Assembly: GCA_037446395.1 (NCBI GenBank)
Contig: JBBIIP010000006.1
Location: forward strand, 1 to 64,000
Direction: 5' to 3'
DNA from: JAAYJT01 sp037446395
GTDB lineage: Bacteria; Bacteroidota; Bacteroidia; Bacteroidales; JAAYJT01
DNA: 64,000 bases
Position numbers and translations under genes: made by a program. The notes below the pieces were generated by a model, which was not told the DNA's origin, did not search any database, and worked only from the letters and a program-made list of their open reading frames with translations. Shown piece after piece: positions 44,941 to 54,249 of the stretch (positions within the stretch are counted from its first letter, which is position 1; each line of letters starts with the position of its first letter).

Positions 44941-45762
44941 ATGGACAAGAGGACACTCGTAACTCAGATCCACAAAAAGAAATCATTTCTTTGCATCGGC
45001 CTCGACCCGGAATTTGAGAAATTGCCAACGCACCTGCTAAAGTTCGATGACCCGGTTTATGAATTCAACAGGCAGATTATTGATGCCACCCACGACCTTG
45101 CCATCGCCTATAAACCGAACATGGCATTTTATGAGAGCCGGGGGCTTGCGGGCTGGCAAAGCCTGGAAAAAACAGTGCGTTACCTGCAGGCCAACTTTCC
45201 CGACATACTTACCATTGCCGATGCAAAACGTGGAGATATCGGGAACACTTCTCTTCAATATGCCAAGGCTTTTCTTGACGATAAAAACGGGTTGGGATTC
45301 GATGCCGTTACCGTTGCCCCCTATATGGGATCAGATTCGGTGCAGCCATTCTTAATCTATCCCGAAAAATGGGCCATCGTCCTGGCACTCACTTCAAACA
45401 AAGGAGCCCTGGATTTCCAGCTTCAAACAATGGCATCAGGCCTGAGTCTCTGGCAAGCCGCTCTAACTGAATGTGCCTCGTGGGGGACACCAGAAAACAT
45501 GATGTTTGTGGTTGGGGCAACACAAGCTGCCATGTTCAAAAAAGTGCGCGAACTGGTTCCCGATCATTTTTTGCTGGTGCCTGGAGTCGGAGCGCAAGGC
45601 GGAAGCCTTGAAGAAGTAGTCAGGTATGGGATGAATAAAGAGATCGGGTTGATTATCAATGCTTCCCGAAGCATTATTTTTGCTTCCACAGGAACAGATT
45701 TTGCCTCACAAGCCCGCAGCCAAACCGCAAACCTGCAACTGGCTATGCAAACATTGCTGTAA
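44941..45762 (+). CDS. pyrF: Orotidine 5'-phosphate decarboxylase (type 2)
   Basis: Protein of 273 residues, the longer type 2 form of OMP decarboxylase, which makes UMP. The active-site Asp/Lys motif is DAKRGDIGNTS near residue 93; CIGLDPEF near the N terminus and VPGVGAQGG near residue 216 bind the phosphate and ribose. Coupled with prfA in one transcript by spacing. Confidence 0.95.
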   Translation: MDKRTLVTQIHKKKSFLCIGLDPEFEKLPTHLLKFDDPVYEFNRQIIDATHDLAIAYKPNMAFYESRGLAGWQSLEKTVRYLQANFPDILTIADAKRGDIGNTSLQYAKAFLDDKNGLGFDAVTVAPYMGSDSVQPFLIYPEKWAIVLALTSNKGALDFQLQTMASGLSLWQAALTECASWGTPENMMFVVGATQAAMFKKVRELVPDHFLLVPGVGAQGGSLEEVVRYGMNKEIGLIINASRSIIFASTGTDFASQARSQTANLQLAMQTLL

Positions 45763-45876
45763 GATTTTTGTCAAACACTTTTTATTCTTTGCAAAGGTTA
45801 ACCTTGAATGAGCACTGTGCCTGAACCTTATGCAATTGTTCTGAACACTTGCGGTTCCCAGTTATAGAAATGGTTC

Positions 45877-46896
45877 CTAGTCAACAAAAGCAACCCAGCC
45901 AAATTTATCAGGCTCATCTCCCCACTGGATTGCCCTGATTCGATTGTATAGTTTGGTTGAAAGTGGACCGGCAACACCATCTTTGCAAAATTGGTATTCT
46001 TTTCCGGTTTCGCGGTCAACAATCTTTCCGATGGGCGAAATAACTGCAGCGGTGCCACAAGCACCCACTTCATCGAACCCTGCAAGTTCTTCAACGGCAA
46101 CAGGCCTGCGCTCAACAGTCATACCCATGTCTGCAGCCAACTCCATGAGGCTCCTATTTGTAATCGAAGGTAAAATGGTATCTGACAATGGAGTAATGTA
46201 TGTGTTGCCTTTGATTGCGAAAAAATTTGCAGGGCCGGCCTCATCAATGTATTTCTTTTCCTTTGAGTCAATAAAAAGAACTGAAGCGAACCCTTCGCTA
46301 TGCGCCCGTTCGCCGGCAGTGAGGCTGGCCGCATAGTTTCCGCCCACTTTGTACTTTCCGGTTCCTTTGGGTGCGGTACGATCATAGTCGCGTGCAATTT
46401 GTATTTTCACCGGATTGAAACCCTCCTTAAAGTAAGGCCCCACCGGAGATACAAAAACCAGGAACAGGTATTCATCGGCGGGTTTTACTCCTACCCTGGC
46501 ACCTGTACCAACAAGGAGCGGGCGAAGGTAGAGCGTGGCTCCTGTGCCATATGGCGGGACAAATCTTTTATTCAAACGAACAACTTTGAAAATTGCTTCT
46601 TCAAAAAGGGAAATTGGGGGAACAGCCATCATCACGCCATTTGCAGAGTCCTGCATACGTTTGGCATTCTCTTCCCATCGAAATAAGCGTATCCGGCCAT
46701 CCTTACCCATGTATGCCTTCATGCCTTCAAATGCTTCCTGCCCATAGTGCAAGCCAGTTGCAGCCATATGCATACTGACAAACTCCGATGATGATATCTC
46801 CAATTCACCCCACTGTCCGTTCCTGTAATAGGATCTTACGTTGTAGTCTGTTTTCTGGTAGCCGAAAGGAAGCGTACCCCAATCCAAATTTACCAT
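45877..46896 (-). CDS. ilvE: Branched-chain amino acid aminotransferase
   Basis: Protein of 339 residues of the fold-type IV PLP family, which interconverts Leu, Ile and Val with their keto acids. The catalytic Lys lies in GTGKYKVGGNYAAS near residue 185; LHYGQEAFEGMKAY near 53 and RPLLVGTGARVG near 126 are the family's substrate-side motifs. Glu in the segment around VERRPVAVEEL and EVGACGTAAVISPI near residue 283 bind PLP phosphate. The start ATG gives the usual N terminus. It is convergent with pyrF. Confidence 0.95.
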   Translation of the reverse strand: MVNLDWGTLPFGYQKTDYNVRSYYRNGQWGELEISSSEFVSMHMAATGLHYGQEAFEGMKAYMGKDGRIRLFRWEENAKRMQDSANGVMMAVPPISLFEEAIFKVVRLNKRFVPPYGTGATLYLRPLLVGTGARVGVKPADEYLFLVFVSPVGPYFKEGFNPVKIQIARDYDRTAPKGTGKYKVGGNYAASLTAGERAHSEGFASVLFIDSKEKKYIDEAGPANFFAIKGNTYITPLSDTILPSITNRSLMELAADMGMTVERRPVAVEELAGFDEVGACGTAAVISPIGKIVDRETGKEYQFCKDGVAGPLSTKLYNRIRAIQWGDEPDKFGWVAFVD

Positions 46897-47142
46897 TTTA
46901 TTGTGTATTTTGAAGTTAGAAAAGTATTGCCGAGTTATAGGGCGAAGGTAGTAAGTTTTTTGAATTTAAAACTATTCTATATGAAATTTTAGTAACGAAG
47001 AATTATCACGTATACATACCGAAACATTGCGCAAATAAGATTGCAAGGCAAAAACCAACATGCAGTTTTGACATTCTGGCAGGCGAGCCCACATGGCATA
47101 AACTTTGCTGACCGAAAAGAAACATACTAAATTTTAATAAAC

Positions 47143-49041
47143 ATGGAAAAAGGAAATATCAACGTAAAGACCGAAAACATTTTCCCAATCATCAAAAAAT
47201 TTCTCTACTCAGATCACGAAATTTTTCTCCGCGAACTTATTTCAAACGCTGTTGATGCTACACAAAAGCTCAAAACCCTTGCATCAGTTGGCGATTTTAA
47301 AGAAGAGATGGGCGATTTGACAATCGAGGTCGTTCTCGATGCTAAAAAGAAAACACTGACTGTAAAAGACAAAGGTGTTGGAATGACTGCCGATGAAGTT
47401 GATAAATATATAAATCAGATCGCATTTTCAGGCGCTGAAGAGTTTGTTGAGAAATACAAAGGAAAAGGCGACACAGAAGTGCTTATCGGGCATTTTGGAT
47501 TAGGGTTCTATTCGTCATTTATGGTGAGCAATAAAGTAGAAATCATTTCCAAATCCTATAAAACCACCGAGGAGGCATATCCGGTGAAATGGTCTTGCGA
47601 TGGTAGCCCTCAATATACATTAAACAAAACAAAAAAAGACAGGCGCGGAACAGACATTGTGCTTCATATCAACGAAGAATCAAAAGAATTTCTCGAAGAA
47701 TATCGCATCAGGGAATTGCTTACAAAGTACTGCAAATTCCTTCCAATTCCAATTCAATTCGGCACTACGAAAGTAACTGAAAAAGTTGAAGGCGAAACCA
47801 CCGAGGATGGCAAGGAAAAAACAATCGAGATCGAAAAACCGCGAATCATAAACAATACCAACCCGCTCTGGAAAAGCAAACCAGCCGACCTCAAAGAGTC
47901 AGACTACAAAGCATTCTATCGCGAGCTCTATCCAGCCACCTTCGATGAACCATTGTTCTATATACATCTCAATGTTGATTATCCTTTTAACCTCACCGGC
48001 ATCCTCTATTTTCCGAAAGTAAAAAACAACTATGAATTTCAGAAAAACAAGATACAACTTTTTTGCAACCAGGTCTTTGTTACCGATTCTGTCGAAGGGA
48101 TTGTTCCTGACTTTCTCACTTTGCTTCACGGGGTGATTGATTCACCTGACATCCCTTTGAATGTATCGCGAAGCTATCTGCAAAGCGACCCCAATGTCAA
48201 GAAGATATCAAACCACATCATGAAAAAGGTTGCCGACAGGCTGGAGACCATTTTCAAAGAAAATCGCGAAGAATTTGAAAAAAAATGGGACGACATCAAG
48301 GTGTTCATTGAATACGGCCTCGTTTCGGAACCTAATTTTTTTGATAGGGCCGAAAAATTCACGCTCTTTAAAAACGTTCAAAACAAATTCTTTACGTTCG
48401 AAGAATACAGCAACAAAGTGAAGGATCTTCAAACCGACAAGAACAAGCAACTGGTTTATCTTTATACTACACAAGTTGAAGAGCAGCATGCATTTATTGA
48501 AGCAGCCAAAGAACGCGAGTATGACGTGCTGGTGATGGATAGCCCCTTAGATACTCATTTTATCAACACCTTGGAACAAAAGTTCAAGGAAACTACATTC
48601 GCCAGGGTAGACAGCAATCTGATAGATAAACTCATTGAGAAAGATGATGCACTGCCTTCTGTGCTCAGTGAAGAACAAATCAAACAGCTGAAAGAAATGG
48701 TCGAGGGTCTGGTCGAAAAAGGCAAGTTTGATGTTTTAACGGAAAGTATGAGTCCCGATGATCAGCCAATGCTCATTACCAGGCCTGAGTTTATGAGGCG
48801 TATGAAAGACATGGCAGCCATGGGTGGGGGCTATAGTTTTATGGGCGATATACCCGAACGTTATAACCTGTTACTGAACCTGAATCACCGACTCATATCT
48901 CGTCTTTTTGATGAAAATAATGAAGAGAACCGAAAGTCGCTTGTCAAGCAAATGATTGATCTCGCTATGCTTTCTCAGAATATGCTCAAGGGCCAGGCGC
49001 TCACAGAATTTTTGAGACGTAGTGTTGACCTCATAAAATAA
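47143..49041 (+). CDS. htpG: Molecular chaperone HtpG (Hsp90)
   Basis: Protein of 632 residues with a complete Hsp90 layout: N-terminal GHKL ATPase (ELISNAVDATQKLKTL, DKGVGMT, GHFGLGFYSSFMV), middle domain (GILYFPKV, VFVTDS, PLNVSRSYLQ) and C-terminal dimerisation domain (LNLNHRLI and a final helix). No CIRCE-type inverted repeat is seen in the 246 bp upstream. Confidence 0.97.
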   Translation: MEKGNINVKTENIFPIIKKFLYSDHEIFLRELISNAVDATQKLKTLASVGDFKEEMGDLTIEVVLDAKKKTLTVKDKGVGMTADEVDKYINQIAFSGAEEFVEKYKGKGDTEVLIGHFGLGFYSSFMVSNKVEIISKSYKTTEEAYPVKWSCDGSPQYTLNKTKKDRRGTDIVLHINEESKEFLEEYRIRELLTKYCKFLPIPIQFGTTKVTEKVEGETTEDGKEKTIEIEKPRIINNTNPLWKSKPADLKESDYKAFYRELYPATFDEPLFYIHLNVDYPFNLTGILYFPKVKNNYEFQKNKIQLFCNQVFVTDSVEGIVPDFLTLLHGVIDSPDIPLNVSRSYLQSDPNVKKISNHIMKKVADRLETIFKENREEFEKKWDDIKVFIEYGLVSEPNFFDRAEKFTLFKNVQNKFFTFEEYSNKVKDLQTDKNKQLVYLYTTQVEEQHAFIEAAKEREYDVLVMDSPLDTHFINTLEQKFKETTFARVDSNLIDKLIEKDDALPSVLSEEQIKQLKEMVEGLVEKGKFDVLTESMSPDDQPMLITRPEFMRRMKDMAAMGGGYSFMGDIPERYNLLLNLNHRLISRLFDENNEENRKSLVKQMIDLAMLSQNMLKGQALTEFLRRSVDLIK

Positions 49042-49097
49042 AAATTAGCAGTAGCTTTGTTGGTTGATAGTTTAATTCACCTTTAAAAACGGAGAGT

Positions 49098-49685
49098 ATG
49101 AAAAATTTCAGAAACATCATTTTGCTCGCAGCAGCATTAATATTGATTGCTGTATGGGCAGCAGGGATATATAACGGACTGGTTACTTCGCAAGAAAAAG
49201 TTGATGGCCAGTGGGCGCAGGTCGAGAACGTTTATCAGCGCCGGGCTGACCTGATTCCTAATTTGGTTGCAACTGTGAAAGGCTATGCCGAACACGAACG
49301 GGAAACCCTCGAAGCAGTCATCAATGCCAGGTCGAAAGCCACCCAAACAACCATTGACCCTACCAATCTGAACGAGCAAACCATGGCTCAGTTTCAGGAA
49401 GCTCAGGGCCAGTTGAGCTCAGCCCTTTCAAGGCTTATGGTAGTTGTTGAACGCTATCCTGACCTGAAGGCCAACCAGAATTTTCTTGAGTTGCAATCGC
49501 AGCTCGAGGGAACCGAAAACCGCATTGCTGTCGAAAGGGGGCGATTTAACGATACTGCACGCGAATACAATACACTTATCCGCCGTTTCCCGAGAAACAT
49601 GGTTGCCAAATTATTTGGTTTCGACCGTAAGCCCTACTTTGAAGCCCAGGAAGGCGCAGCCACCGCCCCAAAAGTAGAATTTTAA
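49098..49685 (+). CDS. lemA: LemA family membrane protein
   Basis: Protein of 195 residues with one N-terminal membrane helix (residues 7-24) and the LemA coiled-coil domain: YNGLVTSQEKVDGQWAQVEN, QRRADLIPNLVATVKGY and ERYPDLKANQNFLELQ. LemA proteins are inner-membrane proteins of unclear role that often sit next to TPM-domain proteins. The following TPM gene begins 2 bp after its stop. A -7-like TAGCTTTG lies at 49052-49059. Confidence 0.93.
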   Translation: MKNFRNIILLAAALILIAVWAAGIYNGLVTSQEKVDGQWAQVENVYQRRADLIPNLVATVKGYAEHERETLEAVINARSKATQTTIDPTNLNEQTMAQFQEAQGQLSSALSRLMVVVERYPDLKANQNFLELQSQLEGTENRIAVERGRFNDTAREYNTLIRRFPRNMVAKLFGFDRKPYFEAQEGAATAPKVEF

Positions 49686-49687
49686 CG

Positions 49688-50131
49688 ATGTCACATGCCA
49701 GTAGTTTTTTTACCTGGGAGCAACAGAAAATAATTCTCGAAGCCATCACCGCTGCCGAGCAAAAAACCGGAGGAGAAATCAGGGTGCATATTGACAGCTC
49801 CTGCCCGGAAGATGCACTTGATAGGGCTACCCAAATTTTCGAGAAATTGAAAATGCACAAAACCGAGCTTCGCAATGGCGTGCTGTTTTATCTTGCCGTG
49901 CAAACAAAAAAATTTGCTGTAATCGGGGATGCAGGCATCAATGCGTTGGTGCCGGATGGATTTTGGGATGAAATTAAATCGCGGATTCAGCTCCGTTTCA
50001 GCGAACAAAAATTTACGGAAGGACTATGCGAAGCCATAGCAATGGTGGGTGAACAGCTTAAAGTTTATTTCCCTTTTCATGAGGAGGATAAAAATGAATT
50101 GCCTGATGAGATTTCATTCCAGAACGAATAA
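49688..50131 (+). CDS. TPM-domain protein (TLP18.3/Psb32/MOLO-1 fold), cytoplasmic
   Basis: Protein of 147 residues without signal peptide. The TPM domain spans most of it: AITAAEQKTGGEIRVHIDSS, LRNGVLFYLAVQTKKFAVIGDAGIN and FTEGLCEAIAMVGEQLKVYFP. The acidic C-terminal tail (EEDKNELPDE) is typical of this subgroup. It sits between lemA and the exported TPM protein in a compact three-gene operon. Confidence 0.88.
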   Translation: MSHASSFFTWEQQKIILEAITAAEQKTGGEIRVHIDSSCPEDALDRATQIFEKLKMHKTELRNGVLFYLAVQTKKFAVIGDAGINALVPDGFWDEIKSRIQLRFSEQKFTEGLCEAIAMVGEQLKVYFPFHEEDKNELPDEISFQNE

Positions 50132-50143
50132 ATAGTTGCACCA

Positions 50144-50947
50144 ATGAAACAGTTTCTTCTGATTGGATTGCTGTTGATCTTCTCAGTCAGTTTTCTAAAT
50201 GCCCAGGAAATCCCTCCACGTCCTGTCCCACCACGACTTGTAAATGACCTTGCCGGAATACTTAATGCATCAGAGCAAAGAACGCTCGAAGACATGCTTG
50301 TTGCTTTTAACGACAGCACTTCCACTCAGATTGTAGTGGCAGTTGTACCTTCACTAAACCATCTAGATAAAGCCGAATTTGCGACAAGATTGGGGCACGA
50401 ATGGGGAGTGGGACAAAAAGAATTTGACAACGGAATGGTTTTCTTGCTCAAACCCAAAATTGGGAATGAAAAAGGCGAAATCTATATTGCAGTCGGCTAT
50501 GGGCTGGAACCTGTTATTACGGATGGCATCGCCCGGCGAATAATAGAAACAGAAATGATCCCCCGTTTTAGGCAGGATGATTATTTTTCAGGGTTGGAGA
50601 ACGGACTAAAAGTTGCAATGAAATTGGCAGCAAATGAATTTTCCGCCAATGATTATATGAAAAGCACAGAGCAAAACCCCTGGGGGCCAATTATCTTCGT
50701 GATTGTATTTGTTGCTCTGATGGCAGCAATCGGTTCAAAATCGAAAAATCATAAATCAATTGCCACACAAACGTCTCTTTGGCAACTTCTCTGGCTGATG
50801 AGCCAGATGAGCGGCTCAAGCAAAGGCAGCTTTGGTAAATTTAATAGCGGCAGTGGCAGTTTTGGTGGGTTTGGAGGCTCCCGGGGTGGTTTTGGTGGCT
50901 TCGGAGGTGGCGGTTTTGGTGGTGGCGGCGCCGGTGGTAGTTGGTAA
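50144..50947 (+). CDS. Exported TPM-domain protein with Gly-rich tail (YgcG-like)
   Basis: Protein of 267 residues: signal peptide ending near FLNAQ, TPM domain (VNDLAGILNASEQRTLEDML, STQIVVAVVPSL, NGMVFLLKPK, YIAVGYGLEPVITDGIARRI), a membrane helix near residues 185-200, and a tail of about 45 residues rich in Gly, Ser and Phe. The TPM domain probably faces the periplasm with the tail in the cytoplasm, or the reverse of that tail may span surfaces; orientation is not certain. It closes the lemA operon. Confidence 0.9.
   Translation: MKQFLLIGLLLIFSVSFLNAQEIPPRPVPPRLVNDLAGILNASEQRTLEDMLVAFNDSTSTQIVVAVVPSLNHLDKAEFATRLGHEWGVGQKEFDNGMVFLLKPKIGNEKGEIYIAVGYGLEPVITDGIARRIIETEMIPRFRQDDYFSGLENGLKVAMKLAANEFSANDYMKSTEQNPWGPIIFVIVFVALMAAIGSKSKNHKSIATQTSLWQLLWLMSQMSGSSKGSFGKFNSGSGSFGGFGGSRGGFGGFGGGGFGGGGAGGSW
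50806..50943 (+). repeat. Gly/Ser/Phe low-complexity coding repeat
   Basis: The 3' end of the exported TPM gene is made of short GGFGG- and GSFG-like units (such as GGFGGSRGGFGGFGGGG), a low-complexity tract that often varies in length among strains. Confidence 0.7.
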
Positions 50948-51019
50948 CTATTCCAATCTATTTGCCTGAAGATTCATTGCCTATAAAAGTGTTAGTCCAA
51001 AATATAAGTTTGCAAAGGG

Positions 51020-52492
51020 ATGCAATATTGTAAAAGAGTTTTAGTTCTCTCCATCATTCTATTCTACTCTGCATTTAATACTCTGGCACAGGATAATATT
51101 GGCATCTCGGTTGGCAACCATACAGGAATCCAGGGCGCATTTCTAAATCCAACTGAGATTGCCAATTCAAAAACCTATTTTGATATAAATTGGGTCTCCG
51201 GAAATCTCTATTTCCAAAACAACTACATTCGAATTCTGCCTTATAACAGAGGCATTTTTCAAAACACCAAAATTGCAAGTGCATTTTTCGGCACTATGAT
51301 ACCTGGTGTTGAACAAAGAAACATAGAAACACTTGACAGATATACTTTGCCCGATAAACACGGCTTTGCAAATGTTCGTCTTACAGGCCCATCGGTAATT
51401 TATTCGATCGGGAATCATGCATTTGCCTTTCAAACATCGTTCAGAGCTTTCGCTTCTGCCCTAAAGGCTCCCTATGATATTGCCAAATTCAGCTATGTCG
51501 GGTTGTTTTATTCGCCGCAGCATGACATCAATTATGAGCATCCCGGTCAGATAACAGGAGTCTCGGCTGGATGGAACGAAATTGGATTTAGTTATGCCAA
51601 TACTATTCAACAATCATACGACCACAAAGTAATAGCCGGGATAACACTGAAAGGCCTTTTGGGCTATCACGGAATTTTCTTGCATAGCACTCATGCAAGA
51701 TACATGGTGCCCGACCGCGACACCATCCACATATACAATCTGCAGGCAACCGCAGGGTATTCGTTGCCGATAGATTATGATAACAACAATTTCTTTGGCT
51801 TGAATAAACCGGTGAGGGGCCTTGGTTTTGCGATGGATATGGGGGTTAGCTATTCGAAATTATTTGAAAGGCCCAGGCTAAAAACTAATCGCTTCAGGCA
51901 TCATCATTCACCCTATGTATATCGGGTAGGATTGTCGCTCATTGATTTCGGCATGATCCACTTTAATCAGCATAGCCGGCGTCTTCGTTTTGATATAGTT
52001 GACACTGTAACCTGGGGAGGACTTACCGGAATTGACTTCCTAAACACCAACCATTATGTTGACACGATGAGTTATTCGCTCACAAATAATGATCGAGGAC
52101 TCGACGACGGATCAACTTTCAACATCATGTTGCCATCGGCAATGGTATTGCAATTCGATTATCATATTCACAAATCACTTTTCATCAATGCAATCTGGAT
52201 GCAGAACCTTGCCTTTGTACCTGTTCAAGTATCGCGGCCATCCTACCTTGCCATTACCCCCCGCCTTGAGTTGGATAATTGGGGGATTTCTCTTCCATTC
52301 ACTTTGTTCAGATATCGCGAGCCAAGGCTGGGCATGGCATTTCGATATCGGTTTCTCACTCTAGGAACATGCAAACTTGGTTCATTTTTTGGATCAAGCG
52401 ATTACAACGGTTTTAGTGTGTACTTCTCTGTTAGGCACGGTTTGAGCAAAACAGATTACAAAAAAGACAAATGGGAATGCTCTCCTTTTTAG
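51020..52492 (+). CDS. DUF5723-like outer-membrane protein
   Basis: Protein of 490 residues with a signal peptide ending near NTLAQ. The opening GNHTGIQGAFLNPTEIANSKTYFDIN is typical of DUF5723 and related Bacteroidota barrel proteins in which an Asn-Pro motif follows the first strand. Many amphipathic strands with aromatic girdles follow, and the end has strand-like RYRFLTLGTCKLGSFFGSSDYNG and a YFSVRHGL closing region. No function is established for the family. It is transcribed after the lemA operon with a 72-bp gap. Confidence 0.78.
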   Translation: MQYCKRVLVLSIILFYSAFNTLAQDNIGISVGNHTGIQGAFLNPTEIANSKTYFDINWVSGNLYFQNNYIRILPYNRGIFQNTKIASAFFGTMIPGVEQRNIETLDRYTLPDKHGFANVRLTGPSVIYSIGNHAFAFQTSFRAFASALKAPYDIAKFSYVGLFYSPQHDINYEHPGQITGVSAGWNEIGFSYANTIQQSYDHKVIAGITLKGLLGYHGIFLHSTHARYMVPDRDTIHIYNLQATAGYSLPIDYDNNNFFGLNKPVRGLGFAMDMGVSYSKLFERPRLKTNRFRHHHSPYVYRVGLSLIDFGMIHFNQHSRRLRFDIVDTVTWGGLTGIDFLNTNHYVDTMSYSLTNNDRGLDDGSTFNIMLPSAMVLQFDYHIHKSLFINAIWMQNLAFVPVQVSRPSYLAITPRLELDNWGISLPFTLFRYREPRLGMAFRYRFLTLGTCKLGSFFGSSDYNGFSVYFSVRHGLSKTDYKKDKWECSPF

Positions 52493-52610
52493 GCCGCTCC
52501 ATGGTTGTCTTGTTTTATTTCATGAAATGTCTTTTGGTTGAGTGAAGCTCCATGACACCTAAAGGAAAAGTCTGTAATGCGGCTCGGAAAGAAAATCTAT
52601 GCACAGATTG

Positions 52611-52618
52611 TATCTTTG
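52611..52618 (+). promoter_or_regulatory. Possible -7 element of the ychF promoter
   Basis: TATCTTTG fits the -7 consensus and lies 28 bp upstream of the favoured ATG at 52647. It lies inside the longer alternative frame from 52599, which argues against that earlier start. Confidence 0.4.
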
Positions 52619-52646
52619 CATGAAATTAATTAAACCCATTGATCGT

Positions 52647-53744
52647 ATGCCTCTTCATTGTGGAATAATTGGGCTGGCCAACTGCGGAAAAACAACCCTC
52701 TTCAATTGCATTTCGAATACCAAGGCTCAAACCAGTAGCTTTGCTTATACTACCAATAAGTCAAATCTTGGCGTTGTTCAGGTTCCCGATCCGCGCCTGA
52801 TCGAGATTGACCGGCTCATCAAATCAGCTAAAATTGTGTCTGCCACTATCGAAGTAGTTGATATACCCGGCTTGGTTAGGGGTTCGAGCCGGGGCGAAGG
52901 AGTTGGAAACAGTTTTCTGAGCGACATCCGAAATGCTGACGCCTTGATTCATGTCGTGCGTTGTTTCGACGATCCAAACCTGCCTCATATTTACGGTTCG
53001 GTTAATCCTATCAGAGACAAAGAAACCCTTGAACTTGAGCTTCAGGTCAAAGACATCGAGTCAATTGACAAGAAAATATTAAGGGTCGAAAAACAAGCCA
53101 AATCCGGAGAAAAGCAGTATAAGCATCAACTTGATGTGCTTCAAATATTTAAAAACCACATTGAATCCTTTGGCATGGCACGGACTGCCCCTGTTGACAG
53201 GCACGATCGTGCTGTGATTGAAGATCTGTTTCTGCTCACCGACAAACCGGTGATGTATGTGTGTAATGTAGATGCCAATTCTGCAACCACCGGAAACAAA
53301 TACACTGAAGCCTTCAAGGAAGCACTCGCTGCTGAGAAGGCCCAGGTTCTAATCATTGCAGCCCTTGCTGAGTCAGAAATTGCAGAACTCGGCAATATAG
53401 AGGATCAGGCTATTTTTCTGCAGGATATCGGCCTGGAAGAACCTGGCGTGAACAAGCTCATTCGGGCCGCCTATGACCTGCTCGAACTCGAAACCTTCTT
53501 TACCGCAGGTCCTAAAGAAGTCAGAGCCTGGACTATTCGCAAAGGAACCACCGCCCCACAAGCAGCCGGTGTAATTCATAGCGACCTGGAGCGGGGATTT
53601 ATTCGTTCCGAAGTAATGAAATATCATGATTTTGTGACTCTAAGATCAGAACATGCCTGCCGCGAAGCCGGAAAGTTTGCAATCGAAGGAAAGAACTATA
53701 TTGTGCAGGACGGAGATATACTCCATATCAGGTTTAACGTGTAG
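52647..53744 (+). CDS. ychF: Redox-regulated ATPase YchF (Obg-like)
   Basis: Protein of 365 residues of the YchF/OLA1 type, an ATPase of the Obg GTPase superfamily that binds ribosomes and is redox-responsive. G1 is GLANCGKTTLFN, against the usual GLPNVGKSTLFN; G3 is DIPGLVRGSSRGEGVGNSFL; G4 is the non-GTP form NVDANS. The C-terminal TGS domain covers FFTAGPKEVRAWTIRKGTTA to the end. Upstream ATG codons at 52599 and 52620 are in frame, but the -7-like box overlaps that segment. Confidence 0.94.
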   Translation: MPLHCGIIGLANCGKTTLFNCISNTKAQTSSFAYTTNKSNLGVVQVPDPRLIEIDRLIKSAKIVSATIEVVDIPGLVRGSSRGEGVGNSFLSDIRNADALIHVVRCFDDPNLPHIYGSVNPIRDKETLELELQVKDIESIDKKILRVEKQAKSGEKQYKHQLDVLQIFKNHIESFGMARTAPVDRHDRAVIEDLFLLTDKPVMYVCNVDANSATTGNKYTEAFKEALAAEKAQVLIIAALAESEIAELGNIEDQAIFLQDIGLEEPGVNKLIRAAYDLLELETFFTAGPKEVRAWTIRKGTTAPQAAGVIHSDLERGFIRSEVMKYHDFVTLRSEHACREAGKFAIEGKNYIVQDGDILHIRFNV

Positions 53745-54164
53745 TTACGGACAAAACCTTGTTTTCTCGTACATACCAGGTTTTCCTAACGCTTCCGCTT
53801 TCTTAAAATCTTCGCAGGCACCCGCTTCATCAAGATAAATCATTTTGATTGTTCCCCGATAATCGTATGGGTCGGCTATATAAGGATCTAGCTCAATAGA
53901 ACGATTATAATCTTTCATAGCTCCATCCAAATCTTTCATATCAAACTTTACACTACCCCTAAAAGTGTATGCCTTGGCGAAGTCGGGTTTCAATTTGATG
54001 GCTTGATCAAAAAACCGGATTGCCTCTTTATATTCTCCGAGTGCTGTTTTTTCAACACCTTTATCAAAATACTGCAGAGCTTTTTCTGTGTCGGGTGTGC
54101 ACGATATCATCAAGGCAATAAGAATTAAACACATAAAGCGATGAATAAATTCAAAGGATTTCAT
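53745..54164 (-). CDS. TPR-repeat lipoprotein
   Basis: Protein of 139 residues with a lipoprotein signal ending in MISC (Cys22). Three TPR units follow: ALQYFDKGVEKTALGEYKEAIRFF, AYTFRGSVKFDMKDLDGAMKDY and PYDYRGTIKMIYLDEAGACEDF. It probably scaffolds an envelope complex. The gene ends directly against the ychF stop on the opposite strand, with no base in between. Confidence 0.85.
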   Translation of the reverse strand: MKSFEFIHRFMCLILIALMISCTPDTEKALQYFDKGVEKTALGEYKEAIRFFDQAIKLKPDFAKAYTFRGSVKFDMKDLDGAMKDYNRSIELDPYIADPYDYRGTIKMIYLDEAGACEDFKKAEALGKPGMYEKTRFCP

Positions 54165-54249
54165 ATTATGCAGATTTGTATATAAATCATTTTGAAGGAC
54201 TTGTATTTTATTGATTCATTTCACAATTAAAACAAAGTTTCTATCACCA

